Below are positions 20,598 through 32,697 of a stretch of DNA of 64,000 nt, one piece after another. Position 1 is the first letter of the stretch, and each line of letters opens with the position of its first letter. Both the position numbers and the translations under genes were made by a program. The stretch comes from Rhizomys pruinosus. Taxonomy: Eukaryota; Chordata; Mammalia; Rodentia; Spalacidae. Under the pieces are notes generated by a model. That model was not told where the DNA came from. It saw nothing but the letters and a program-made list of their open reading frames with translations, and did no database searches. The stretch spans positions 2,416,834 through 2,480,833 of the forward strand of contig VZQC01001595.1 in the NCBI GenBank assembly GCA_009823505.1. Direction: 5' to 3'.

Positions 20598-22795
20598 TGA
20601 ATGGTATTGATCATCTGTGGATGCTAGCGTCAATAACCCAGTTGTAAATATTTCTTGTGGAGAGGGATGCATATTGAAAGAACAACAACAGAAAGATTGC
20701 ATCAGAAAACTGACTGAAATGTTGAATCTGGAGCGGTGGGAGGGTTGGGAGAGGGACATGGATCTATATTCGATTAGCGTATATTTTATTGATGTGAGCT
20801 TAACAAGTATCCAATTTTGCCGAAACTCTATCTACAAATTACATGGTATTTTAGGACTTAGTAAAAGTAAAAATGTCTACAATAAACAACATTGGTATAA
20901 AGGTTTTAACAAAAATGTTAATACATCTAAGTTAATTGGAAATACAAATTGTTGTTGTACACATTTGTTTTACTTAAAATCTGCTTAACAATAACTTTGG
21001 AATTAACATATATGAATGTTCTCTATAATTTTTGTGTTATACAGTATCATCTTGTTACATTCTCTCTTACCTAAAATTTAACTTAAGGAAGTAAGTTTGC
21101 TTTCCCAATTAACAACATCCAGTCACCCAAAACAGCTTGGGTAAATTTGATGAAATTTACACCTTGCCTGTAGGTATGCGTACTACAACTGCTTTTTTTG
21201 AGACTCATTGGTCAAAAAATAAAAACCTAAAATAAAAAATGGGGGATACAGTTATATATTAAACCTTTTTGTCAATTTTTTTTCAATTTAAATCTTAAAA
21301 CTAACTACAGGAAAAGATTTGTATGTTCCCACAGGTCAAAACGTCACCAACTTAGTGGCTGAGAAAGAAAAGATACAGCCTTGCATTGTGTAGGATGTAC
21401 CAAGAAATACCAGCAGAGAAGTTGGCCCATATAAACAATAAAAGGAAGAAATGCCTCATACTACTACAGACATCAAACATCTCTGTGGATCCTATTTGTA
21501 ACAACTGTTTATAATGAGTCCTAATGAACCTTACCTTCTAGGTGCTGCAAATTTTTAATATGAGAAATTTTCTAACCTCCTTTTCATAGAACAAAGAAAA
21601 ATATGATGGTAATGAAGTCATTCCATGACTGTAAATTAGAGCTGACCATTATAGAGGTAATCTCTTATAAAACCAATAAAACTGCTTTCTTTAATTGACT
21701 AATCGACATAGGGACTGTGAAAAGGATTATTCTCTATTCAGAACCAAATATAATACTAAAGTCTCGTTAAGCTATGCACTTAAGCAAAATATATTAATAC
21801 AGGAGAACTCTGATATCAGCAATGGATTATTCTGCCAAGGAGTTGGTGGCCAGTTGATCCAAGCCCCACCCCCAAAAGGTAAAATCATCTTGCCTGTAAA
21901 CTGGGATACCTGCAAGAAGAGAGGCGGTAAGGCCCTGCTGTCAAAGACCTAATGTAAGGATAGAAAAGTTGTTTTCAGACCACACTTACAAGTGTAGAGT
22001 TGGTCTCTGGAATACCAGAGAGTGTTACCAAAGGCCACTAAACCAATAAAGCAAATATTGGTCTCCTTGAGTCAACGAGACTCCTCTGTCAGCATCAGCT
22101 ACACCTCACCTGCCTGGAAATACTGTGCAGCAGTGGCAGCCATATATGTCTGTATATCCCAAATCTAATTGGCTATTAGCTCTCTCCTTGAAGGAATAGC
22201 CCATGGCTGATGACACAAACTTACATCTCTAGTGGTTAAGAGATGTTATAATCCATAGTAAAACCTTATCATCTTTTACAGAAAAAATGTAATTCATGGA
22301 TTAGCATACCTTCCAAACATCTGTGTCTATACCAAAGTAACCTACCATAATAATTAGTACTGTTTAAATACCTATATATCTAATTTCTTGTGCTTCATTA
22401 TTAGTAGGATTGAAAGGTTATTCCTGGACAAACTGTCAGCTCATGAAAGGAAACAGCCAGAAGTGACCAGAGTCCAAAGCTACATCTCCAGAGAAAGTAG
22501 ACTGTTTTGCTTCTTGTCCACCTGTGCCCCCTTTCTAAGCCTAGGGAACAATCTGTGGAATAGGGGGTGTGGTAGAATGTAAGGGCTGGCATTAGAGTGA
22601 ATGGTGAAACTACAGCAATATAGACTGGACACTTATTTGATCAACTTGAATGTACATACAATCCCCTATGGCTGGATGGTGGCAGCCTTGGACTGTGTGG
22701 ATTTGGGCACAACTGCTTGCAAATTGGTTTTACATGAAAGATGCTTGTACTCACGACTTATTACTTGTTAAAAAATGAAACAAAAGAAAGTATAA
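20598..22795 (+). other. Long L1 3' UTR (copy c)
   Basis: Order of landmarks: 'atttcttgtggagagggatgcatattgaaagaacaacaa' just after the stop; 'cccaaaacagcttgggtaaatttgatgaaat'; 'cacaggtcaaaacgtcaccaactta'; an AATAAA (22045-22050) in 'ccactaaaccaataaagc'; 'cagccatatatgtctgtatatccc'; 'cttcattattagtaggattgaaaggttat'; and 'cttatttgatcaacttga...acatacaa'. All are shared, in this order, with the copy at 33668-36062 (minus). No reading frame is conserved among copies, so it is probably non-coding. Confidence 0.8.
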
Positions 22796-22828
22796 AAAAA
22801 GAAATAAAGAAAGCAGTATTTCCAGTTT

Positions 22829-23930
22829 TATAAGAGATTACTTCTATAACAGTCAGCTCTAATTGATTAATATACATAGGAACTGTAAAAAGGATTATTG
22901 TCTATTCAGAAACAAATATAATACTAAAGTCTCTTTAAGTAGTTCATATAATTAATACAAGAGAGCACTGATAGCAGCAATGGATTATTCTGCCAAGAAG
23001 ATGCTAGCCAGGGGCCCCAAGCCCCCCCCCCAAAAAAAAGGTTAAGGCTTATTGCCTGTAAACTGGGATATCTGCAAGAAAAGAGGTGGTAAGGTCCGCC
23101 CTGCTGTCAATGACCTGATGTAACCATGGGAGGATTGTATCGAGATCACACTTACAAGTATACAGTTGGTCTCTGGAATACCAGAGAGTGTTACCAAAGG
23201 CCACTGAACTAATAAAGCAAATGTTAGTCTCCTTGAGTCAAGCAAAACTCCGCCACCAACATCAGCTACACCCCAACTGCTTGGTGATACTGTGCAGCAG
23301 AGGCAGCCATATGTCTGTATATCCCAACTTTATTTGATTATTAGCTCTCTCCTTGGACAAATAACTCGAGGATGTTGCCACAAGCTTATACCTTCTAGCG
23401 ATTAGGAGATATATATGCCACAGTAAGGCCTTGTCATCTCTCTCAGGGGGAAAAAGAAAAGTAATTCAGGGATTAAGACACCATCCAGACATATGTGTCT
23501 ATACCAAAGTAACCTACCATAATAACTAGCAATGTTTAAATACATATATATCTAACCGCTTGTGCTTCATTAGTAGGATTGGAAGCCGGTCCCTGGGCAA
23601 TCGGGCAGCCCATGAAAGGAAACAGCCAGAACTGATTAGAGTCCAAGACGACATCTCCAGACAAAGTAGACTGTTGTGCTTCTTGTCCACCTGTGCCCCA
23701 TCTCTAAGCCTAAGGAACAATCTGTGGAAGAGGGGGAGTGGTATATTGTAGGAGCTGCGATTGGGGTGAATGGTAAAACTATGACAATATAGTCTGGACA
23801 CTTATTTGATCAACTTGATTGAACATTCAAGCCCCTCCAGCTGGATGGTGGGAGCCTTGGGCTGTGTGGGCTGGGGCACAACTGCTTGCAAATTGGTTTT
23901 ATATGAAGGATTCTTGTGCTAAAAAAAAAA
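22829..23930 (+). mobile_element. L1 long-3'-UTR copy d, with short inverted 5' end
   Basis: Plus-sense copy of the distal half of the long UTR, ending in an A10 tail at about 23921. Its first 45 bases (about 22829-22872, plus text 'cagttttataagagattacttctataacagtcagctc') are the reverse complement of the UTR segment that should directly precede the rest. That fits a small 5' inversion. It appears to have inserted in or next to the A-rich tail of copy c. Confidence 0.7.
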
Positions 23931-23936
23931 GAAGGT

Positions 23937-26215
23937 AGATACTGACATTTGAACTAACTGGGAATATAAAATGCTAGTTGTTTTATTTATAGTTTGTATT
24001 GGGTTGGTCTCTATATTTTTCTGAAATACACAACATCACAGTGTAACACTTTCTTTTACTTGTAGGACAATTTAAAGGAATTAAGCTTAAATTTTTACTT
24101 CCCAAATAAGTAGAAGTCTTAGTCCAGTCATATAGCATTAAAGAGCAAAGTGTTTATTGGGTAAAATTTATTTAGCAGGTACTCAACTCTGCCCAAGCTT
24201 TATCCACAAAGTATAGGATATTTTAAGGCTTAGTGAATTGTTTAGATTAGTTAAATTTAGGTGTAGGTTTTGGTGGAAATGGTAATACAATTGAACTAAT
24301 TGGGAATATAAAATGTTAATTGTTTTATTTATAATTTGTATTGGGTTAAGGTACACAAATGGCCTCTATATTTTTTCTGAATTATACAACATCACATTAT
24401 AACACTTTCTTTTACTTGTAGGACAATTTAAAGGAACTAAGCTTAAATTTCCTTCCCAAATAAGTAGCATACAGTCAATGAGAAACAGTTTGGGTAAATT
24501 TAATGAAAGCTTATGCCTTGGCTCCTGTTTATGGGTATGTGTAATACAACTTAGGCATCTATAGGTCAAAACATAAAAACCTAAAAAAAAAAAAAAAAAG
24601 AGGAGGTGGGAGGTGGGGTACTATCCTTTCTGGGATACAAATGGAAAACTCTGTGTTCCAATCCTATTGATAAATTTTCAATTTTTCTGATCTTGAAACT
24701 AACAATGGGAGGAGAATTTTATGTTCCCACAGGTAAAAATCACCAATCTAAATGCCTGAAAACATACAACTTATGGCTGTGCAGGATGAACTGGGGAATG
24801 CCAGCAGAGAGGTTGACCCATCTGAACATTAAGGAATGAGGAACCTCAGACTGCCTGAGTCACGGACACTGAGCATCTCTCTGAATAATATTGGGGTTGA
24901 CTGTTTATAATGGACCCTAATGAAGTTTACCTTCCAGATGCTGAGAAACCTTCCTACCTCTCCCCTTTTTTAGGAAAAAGAAAAACATGATGGTAATGAA
25001 ACCACTCCCTAACTGTAAACTAGAGCCAATTGTTACAGTGGTAATTTCCTATAAAACAGGCATAACGTATTAACTGATTGATAGGCATAGGAACTGTGAA
25101 AGGATATTTCCCTAACTAGAGCCAAATTCAATAGTAAAGTGTTTATAAGTTGTGTAATTAAGCCAAATATATTACTACAGGAAAGCTCTGACATCAGCAA
25201 TGAATTATTCTGCCTAGGAGATGTTGGCTAGGGGATTCAAACCCGCCCCCCCCAAATTATAAAGGCCTTTTGCCTATAAGTGGGATATATGCAAGGAGAA
25301 AGGCAGTAAGTCCCTGTTGTCGAAGACCTGGTGTGAGCATGAAAAATGTTATGAGACGTCACTTGCTAGCGTACAACTGGCCTCTGAAATGCTAGAGAGC
25401 GTTACCAAAGGCCACTACAGCAATACAGCAAAATATTGGTCTCCCTGAGACAAACAAGACTCCTCCGAAAATATCAGCTACACCTCAACAGCCTGGAGAT
25501 ACAGTGCAACAGTGGCAGCCAAGTGTCTATATTATATCCCAAAACTATTTGGCTATTAGCTCTCTCCTTGGAGGAATAACTCACAGCGGATGCCACAAGC
25601 TTATGTCCTCTAGTGGTTAGGCGATGTTATAAGCCACAATAAGAACTTGTCACCCTTTATAGAGAAACCACAGTTTGCGGATTAGCATACCATCCAAGCA
25701 TCTGTGTCTATGCTCACAGCTTAGCTTGACACAATAAGTGGTACTGCTTAAATGCCTGTACATCCAATAGCTTGAGCTTTGTTAGTATGACTGAAAAGGG
25801 TATCACTGTGAAAGCTGTCAATCCGTGAAGGGAAACAAACTGAACAGACCGGAGTCCAAAATGACAACTCCAAAGAAATTAGACTGTTTTCTTCTCACCC
25901 ACTTGTGCCCCTTTCCCAAAGCCTAGGGAACAAACTGCGGAAGAGGAGGCGTGGTAGATTGTAAGGGCTGTGGAGAGATAGGGGTGAATCATGAGACTAT
26001 AGGAATATAGTCTGGACTCCTGATTGATCAACATGCCTGTGCATACAAGCTTCTCCAACTGGACTATGGGAACCTTGGGTTGTTCAAAATTTGGACATAG
26101 ATACTTGCAAAATGCACCAATTACCTAATTGTAAGACATACTGAGTAACATCAATGTTATCTGCAAACAACTGTGTCATTATATTGTAGAATCCCTTAAA
26201 AATAAAAAATTAAAA
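23937..26215 (+). mobile_element. Older L1 long-3'-UTR copy e
   Basis: Carries the UTR landmarks in order but more diverged, ending with an A-rich tail at about 26190-26250. It has a 342-base internal tandem duplication (anchors 'gaactaa(c/t)tgggaatataaaatg' at 23951 and 24293). The distal end differs from the others ('ttgcaaaatgcaccaattacctaattg'). It suggests that the long UTR is older than the young copies. Confidence 0.65.
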
Positions 26216-26269
26216 AAAAAGAAATAAAAACACAGATTAATAAAAAAAAAAGGAATTGAATTTCCCCTT

Positions 26270-26480
26270 TTACCATGTGGGATCCAGGGATTAAACTCTG
26301 GTTTTCAGGTTTGGTAGGCAGCACCTTTACTCATGGAGCCATCTCACAGGCTTGAAGACAATTTTGTGAAGGTCTAGGTTTTCAGAAGGGATTGAATTTC
26401 TAATTATTTTTCTTTCAAGGGGTTGGACAGGGGCTAGAGAGATAAGAGCACAGAATTTGCTATGATAAGAGTATCAGCCT
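26270..26480. mobile_element. Degenerate B2/ID-like SINE fragments
   Basis: At 26270-26352 (minus) 'ccatgtgggatccagggattaaactctgg...gagccatctca' recalls a tRNA-derived SINE head. At 26436-26480 (plus) 'ggggctagagagataagagcaca' recalls a SINE start. Both are short and eroded. Confidence 0.4.
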
Positions 26481-28866
26481 TCTTAGAGACAAAACAAATG
26501 AAACAACAACAACAACAATTCTATTCCAATATTCCATGATACTGATCTCTTAACATCTCTGCCAACATACCTACAGGAAGAGTTAAAATTGATTGCCTGA
26601 TGACTAAGACAAACAGATCTGTCATTACCTAGAACTAAATTCATCACAAACTATGGGACTAAGGAACATAAACCCATTATACAACACACTTCAGTTGGAG
26701 AGGAGAAGTAATAATTTTATAATGGACATGAAATTACGGAGATACAGGAAATTTAGGGTTTTTCCATGTGGACTAACAATTAAATATTTGAATACCTAAA
26801 AAGAGAATATTTGAAGGTTGTCTAATATAGATCTTAAAGTTGCTAGATCAGAGAAAAATAAAGGCAAATTATATGAAATGACAATTTGCTAAAATTTATT
26901 ATATACTTAGAATAAGAGACTAAACCCTTTCTCCATAGAATGATCCTGGAGCCCATGATGAGAGCTGTGGGTATTACAGTGCAGATGACTATACACAGAT
27001 GTGAGGCAAGGGTTGAATCTCCCTGAATTTTGGTTTTAACTTTGTACAATGGGGATTGAAGAACAATCCAATATATTATATGATGAGACAAGTGATAAGA
27101 AATATAAGAGTGGAGAGGCTTACTTAAAAGGTTATTCCCTCATTTTCTAATTATTGTACTCTCCTCTGGAGGTTTTTGATATACTCCTCTATTCTCATCT
27201 TGGCTTCTTCAGTATTTGTTTTATATTGGCATAAATGAAAGCCTTACCATCCATAAATTTATCTATCATTTGTAAAAAACATTGATTTTTATTGTACATA
27301 GCCTGTAAACTTAAAATTAGATATTTACATTTGATTCATATAGTGTAACATTTATTTAATTTACCTATTTTAATAACTTTAAGTTGGAATTTGTGTACAC
27401 TTGATGATAAGCTATTTTTAGTTGTTTATACTTATCATTTATGACAATAGACATATGAAGCTTCAAGGTTCAAATATTTTGTGAACATATGATACTAAAT
27501 ATTGAAACAAAACAAAATAAAACACATTTCAGATATTTCTCACTGTACCAATAATTATTTTAAATAATTTCAGTGTACATAAAAACCCATTAGTCACAGT
27601 TTTGCCAAAACTCAGTTAAGGATATAAATTGTTCAAACACTTGATATTGACCTAAAGAAAATTACATTTCAGATATAGTTTTCTACACTAGATTAATTTT
27701 ATAAGGCTTGAGTTTTTAATAGTAAATTCTATATACTGATTTTTGGTTAACTAAAAATACTTCAATAATGCTAAGAGTTTGTATCTTCATTGAATAATAA
27801 TTTGTTTTAACATATTCAATGCTTTCAGCAGACTAAAATACCAATGCAACACATGATTTAACCTGAAAACATCAATATATTTTACCTCACATGGAATCCT
27901 TAACATTTCAAGCAGAGCTAATCCTAATAGCTCTTCCCAGGAGACTGTGTATAGTTCTTCCATGGTTTGAATGTATTATGATTTGGTTGTATGTGCATGT
28001 TCAAAGTTTGGCGATTTCTTACTTGTAGAAGAAAACCTGAAAAAAAAAGAAAGAAAAAAAAAAAGAAGAAGAAAACCTGCACTGTTAATGTTAATCGTGC
28101 CAGTATAACTTTTGTAATACTCTTGACAATACTCTTTCTTCTATTTCATTTATTAGAAATATTTCTCTCAAAAGCACTATCCATTATGACTTTTGAATAG
28201 AGTAAAGGAAAACATCATTGTATTCTCCAAGGTATGTGTAACCTTGAACAGCATATTTCCCTTGTTAGTAAAAAGAGGCTTTGAACATTACTCAGTATTG
28301 TCTGTGAGCCAGCAACAGGAAGTTGATACTGCTTTAATTCATTTTTTGCTTCAATTCCCTTTACATTTTGCTAATGAACGAAGTTTCTTTGTGAAGATGA
28401 AAGTCCTTTTAAGAACTTCTCCTAGAAAAGAAATGCTTGTTTTTCAGAAATATAAAAGAGATTTATCCATGTATACAATGGTTAAAGTAACAAAGTAGCT
28501 ACTGATTTACAGGTCTAATTCTGAAGATTTAATAACACTTTAAAATTGAGAACTACATAAATTTCCATCCTGACTTTCCTAGTTAGGAGAAAGTGCTCTG
28601 GATGGAAATTATGATTGACTACTGATAGATATGTTGAATGTTGGGGTGAATACAAAAATGAAACTTAGAATCAAGATCAAACAAAATAAAATACCCCTAG
28701 GTTTATATAACCACTCAGAATGTGAAATAAAGTTCACTTAGAAGTAGGTTATAGTTAGGCCATTATATTGCAGTTACTGAATTATCATAAACAGTTTGTG
28801 ATTTGATCTAGACAACCTCAGATACTTACAAGTAGTTTATTCTTACATTGCTTTTTTATGTTATTA
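26481..28866. other. Unclassified AT-rich sequence
   Basis: No gene, young repeat or RNA is recognised. It includes a short purine tract (about 28035-28075). The 101-codon plus frame at 28193-28498 has no recognisable domain and no flanking signals I could assess, so I do not call it a gene. Confidence 0.4.
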
Positions 28867-28867
28867 C

Positions 28868-30255
28868 TTTTTTTTTGAATTTTTTTATTGATGTTTTGTG
28901 TATTTCATACATCATTTCTCAATTCAGTTCAGGAATATTCCCCTTTCCCTTCCCACTGCCCCACCCCACCCCACCCCAGTCCATGCAGTCTGCCATAACT
29001 GTCCTGTATCTTTCTCTCAGTCTTTTCTTTATGCTTAGGAATTCACATTTTCCTCCATTAATTTTATATTACTCTAAAATACGGACACATAGTCTTCACC
29101 CATATACAGTAATTATAGAGTTTGAGAGTAATTTGTGGGTGGATTCTAGAGCCTATTGAGAGATTCACATTATATCAACATAGTTGCCTTCAGATAGACA
29201 AAAATATACCAATAATATCATTCAGCTTGCCTTTCACCTGGGGGATTTGGTACTAGCATCCACAAATGAGAGAAACCATTTTCCATTTATCTTTCTGGCA
29301 CTGTGTTACTTCACTCAGCATAATGGCTTTGAGCTCCATCCATTTACCTGCAAATTTCATAATGCTATCTCTCTTTCCTGCTGAATAGTACTCCATTGTG
29401 TAGATGTACCACATTTTTGCCATCCACTAGTCTGTAGAGGGGCATTTGGGTTGGTTCCAGATCTTTGCTACTGTGAAGAGAGCTGCAACAAACATGGATG
29501 TGCATGTATCTTAGCAGTAGGATGAGTCTTTGGAGTATATACCCAGGAGTGGTATGACTGGGTCAGGTGTTAGGCTCATTCTGAGTCTTTTAAAAGTTCT
29601 CCACACTGCTTTCCATAGTGGTTGTACAAGTTTGCATTCCCACCAGCAGCGGATGAGTGTTCCCTTTTCCCCACAACCTCTCCAACGTCTGTTGTCTTTT
29701 GTTTTTTGATCTTAGCTAGTCGTATTGGAGTGAGATGATATCTGAGAATGGTTTTAATTTGCATTTCCCTAATTATTAATGATGATGAACACTTTTGAAG
29801 ATGTTTCTCAGCCATGTTTACTTCCTTACTTGTGAAGTCTCTGTTCAGTTCTTTACTCCATCTTTTGAGTAAGTCATTTGTCTTTTTACTTCTTTGTTTT
29901 TTGAGTACTTTATATATTCTTAATGTCAATGCTCTGTCAGATGTATCACTGGTAAATATTTCCTCCCACTCTGTGGGTTTTCTTTTCACCTCCTTGATTG
30001 TTTCTTTTGCTGTACAGAAGCTTTTGAGTTTTATGAGGTCCCATTTGTTGATTGGTGACCTTACTTCCTATGCAGCTGCTGTCTGATTTAGAAAGTATTT
30101 TCCTACACCTATGTCTTGTAGGTTGTTGCCAACTTTTTCTTCTATCAGCTAGGGTTTTGGCCTTCACATTGAGATCTTTTATCCATTTGGAATTGATTTT
30201 TGTATAGGGTAAGAGGTAGAATTTGGTGTTTGGTTTATGAAAATTCCTTAAAGTA
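28868..30255 (-). mobile_element. L1 3' fragment with one-module 3' UTR (L1-5)
   Basis: In minus sense it comprises the ORF2 C-terminal region (about 29250-30255), a short 3' UTR with a single module (about 29050-29190), the C-rich tract at 28940-28980 (G-rich in sense), and an A-tail at the left. It is truncated in the ORF2 C-terminal third. Readable ORF2 relics include [15 protein letters not shown] and [18 protein letters not shown]. Confidence 0.82.
29250..30255 (-). pseudogene. L1 ORF2 C-terminal relic of L1-5
   Basis: Two overlapping minus frames (29946-30272 and 29576-29989) give the C-terminal L1 ORF2 region, shifted against each other near 29960. It holds neither endonuclease nor reverse-transcriptase core. 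Confidence 0.78.
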
Positions 30256-30284
30256 AGAATTTTTTTTCTCAAAGTATTATTTTA

Positions 30285-30504
30285 CTGAATGTTTGTGCAT
30301 TTTATGCAAAACATGATAATCATCTTTATCACCCCTTTACCATCCACACCCCCATCTCACCACCACTGGATGCCATGCATTCTGCCCTATATGTTAAGAT
30401 TTATCACATCAAGTTTGTGTACCCAAATGTCCCTCAGTGCAGGTTCATCAACTCAAGTCTAGTCATCCCATCTAGAGCCTCTCCCTTAAAGTAGATAAAC
30501 TCAA
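30285..30504 (-). mobile_element. Old rodent L1 (Lx-like) 3' UTR, left part
   Basis: 'cacccctttaccatccacacccccatctcac...catgcattctgccctatatg' and 'tgtccctcagtgcaggttcatcaactcaagtctagtc' match the antisense style of old rodent L1 3' UTRs. The same phrases recur at 42700-42960. It continues after the SINE at 30505-30736 up to about 30850. Confidence 0.55.
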
Positions 30505-30736
30505 GCTGGAGAATTGGCTCAATAGTTAAAAGCTATTGAATTGAATATTATCTGGTAGATAAACCCAGTTTGAATCTCAGCACCTTCAATGGCAGCTAAA
30601 AACCATCCTTTTACTCCAGGTTCAGGGCATCAGATGTCTTCTTCTGTCTTTCTACTGCACAACACACGTGCACTTACATGCAGGCAAGCAGTACATACAT
30701 ACACATAAAATAAAAAGTATAAACAAATTTTAATTA
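30505..30736 (+). mobile_element. B2-type SINE, diverged
   Basis: 'ctggagaattggctcaatagttaaaagc' start, 'agtttgaatctcagcacc', and a tail 'acatacacataaaataaaaag'. It is inserted in the old L1 3' UTR. Confidence 0.75.
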
Positions 30737-31350
30737 AAAAAAAATGAACTGTCCGTCACCCAGTAGTAATCAGCTGCCAATAGTTATTTGGCTAAGGATG
30801 GATCCTGCTGCCCATTTCCCCAGTTCTATTCTTAAGTTCTGTACTTACTCAAACATTTAATTTTTATTGAAAATTAGTATACTCATCTATTGTAACATAA
30901 TTAACATATCTTATTAAAGTCTTTATATAGTATATGGTAAAAAAACAAAGCAAGTATATTACTAGTAGTTTATAAATAATAACTGCTTCCATTCCTCCAC
31001 AGAAAAAGTAATAAATGAAAATTGAGAGTCATAGCCCACATTTGCAATAAGATCTATGGTCATATTAATAGCCATTTATAATCAAAAAAGGAAATAAATG
31101 GAAATTTTTAAGATTATTGGAAGTAACTATCAGGAATACTCTGGGTTAACTAGTGAAAGGATTATACTACTTTAATAAGAGAAGCATTGAGAAGGACAAT
31201 GTCTGATTCTTCAGGCTGTGAAGAGGTTTTCCCTAGTCCTTAATGCAAACAAAAGAATACAAAGCAGCCACAGAAAAAAACATAAAGTCAATTGCTTTCA
31301 TTTAATTGTAAAATCAAGTTTCAAAACACACTAAATAAGAATGTAATAAA
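30737..31350. other. Old L1 remnant (to about 30850), then unclassified
   Basis: 'agtaatcagctgccaatagttatttggctaaggatgg' at 30765 continues the old L1 3' UTR (compare 42963-43010). From 30850 on I see AT-rich DNA without recognisable content. Confidence 0.4.
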
Positions 31351-31351
31351 G

Positions 31352-31580
31352 GAGGGCTAGAAACATGACTCAGCAGTTAAGAGCACTGGCTGTTCTTCCA
31401 GACCACCCAAGTTTGAATCTCAGCACCTGCATGGTGGCTAACAACAGTCTGTATTAGTCTTTCAGGGAATCTGACACCTTTTTCTGCCATCAGTGGACAT
31501 GGCACTATCTAAGTGCACTTGTATACATGCAGGCATAACACTGATAAACATAAAATAAAAATAAGTCAATAAAAAAGAAT
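31352..31580 (+). mobile_element. B2-type SINE, diverged
   Basis: 'gagggctagaaacatgactcagcagttaagagcactggctgttc', 'aagtttgaatctcagcacctgcatggtggct', and a tail 'aacataaaataaaaataag'. There is a single copy of the internal segment. Confidence 0.82.
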
Positions 31581-32690
31581 ATAAGAATATATTTCTACTA
31601 TTCAAACTTCATTATTTTTACAAATTTTGCTTATCAAAACATTCAGTGTTTCATTTCATCTATAGTAACAGGAATTCTTCACAAATTAATTTCTTTTATA
31701 AATTAATTTACCTTGAATTGTCTTTTAAAAAAAGATGTAATAAAGCATAATAGTTAAACAGGTAAATGTTCATTTATCCTCAAAATGTTAATAGGTTTTT
31801 ATTTTTCTAGGAATAATATATGTAATGATTCCATTACTAAATTTTACATTACATTTATACTATTGCAGATATCATATTATATTAGAATATACTTGGTGAA
31901 TCCAAGAAAAATTCTTTACCATTAAAAGCCATACAGTGACTCTGAATAAAGGATTCGATTACTGGTCCTATTTTTCTTCTAGTATGGAAAACATCAACTC
32001 TGTCTCATTCATCAGATAGGGTCTATAACTTCTCTTTTTGTATATGTGGAATTGGACATCAAATCCAAATGTTCCAATGGAAATGAAAAGTAGTCACCAC
32101 TCCCAGTTTTGTTTGTGATTGATAAGGCAGGATGACAGAATACATTTGCTGAACTAAAATGTTTTATAGTAATCCATGGTTAATAAAAAATGTAAGTAGA
32201 CTACGCATATACCATGTGAAACTAGCTTAAAATATCTTGTTAATGAATAAGAAAGTTTATACACAAAGGAGTACAGACTTTGTATAAACTTCTGAATAAC
32301 ATACACCATTTCATAATGAAAAACAAAATCAAATGAGAGAAGCACAAGAGAGGTTTCAACAAAGCTTAAGGAAACTCTGTTGACTAACAAATATGTACTA
32401 CCTTTATCTGTTCATTGACTTAGTGATTTTATAAGTGTATTCCTATATTGAAGTACATCATACAATGGAATTTAGATACATGAAACATTATATGCCATTT
32501 ATATCAGCATAAAGTATGTTAAAATAAGGTTAAGAAAAAAGACACACACAAAAAATAAGGTTATGAAAAATCTGATTGTATTATTATGACTAAACTGTCC
32601 ACTTTGTTGAACAAGAAGCAGTGGAATTGAAATGACAGAAGCTGCAAAGCTCTGTAGGTATGTTCTGTTAGGAAACCAGCCAGGATTTAG
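31581..32690. other. Unclassified AT-rich sequence
   Basis: Nothing recognisable. Frames here are short and shared with no known domain. Confidence 0.4.
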
Positions 32691-32697
32691 GTATCTG

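Larger units (their letters stand above)
16604..22795 (+). mobile_element. Plus-strand L1 with a long 3' UTR (L1-4, copy c)
   Basis: Truncated in ORF1 at its left end. It holds the ORF1 C-terminus, a complete but broken ORF2 (16824 to the stop at 20595-20597), and a 3' UTR of about 2.2 kb ending in A-rich sequence near 22795. Usual rodent L1 3' UTRs are several hundred bases. The UTR belongs to this L1 rather than to a neighbour, because the copy at 33668-36196 has the same ORF2-to-UTR junction. It lacks the G-rich terminal segment seen in copies a, b and f. Confidence 0.82.

Noticed and set aside
20598..26215. Interpretation of the three successive UTR copies as a satellite or segmental tandem array
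   Set aside because: The copies differ in age, start points and 3' ends, and copy d has its own A-tail and 5' inversion, so separate L1 insertions explain them better.
28193..28498. A 101-codon plus-strand frame as a host gene
   Set aside because: No recognisable domain, no repeated or conserved context and no splice or promoter signal that I could support; it lies in AT-rich unclassified DNA.
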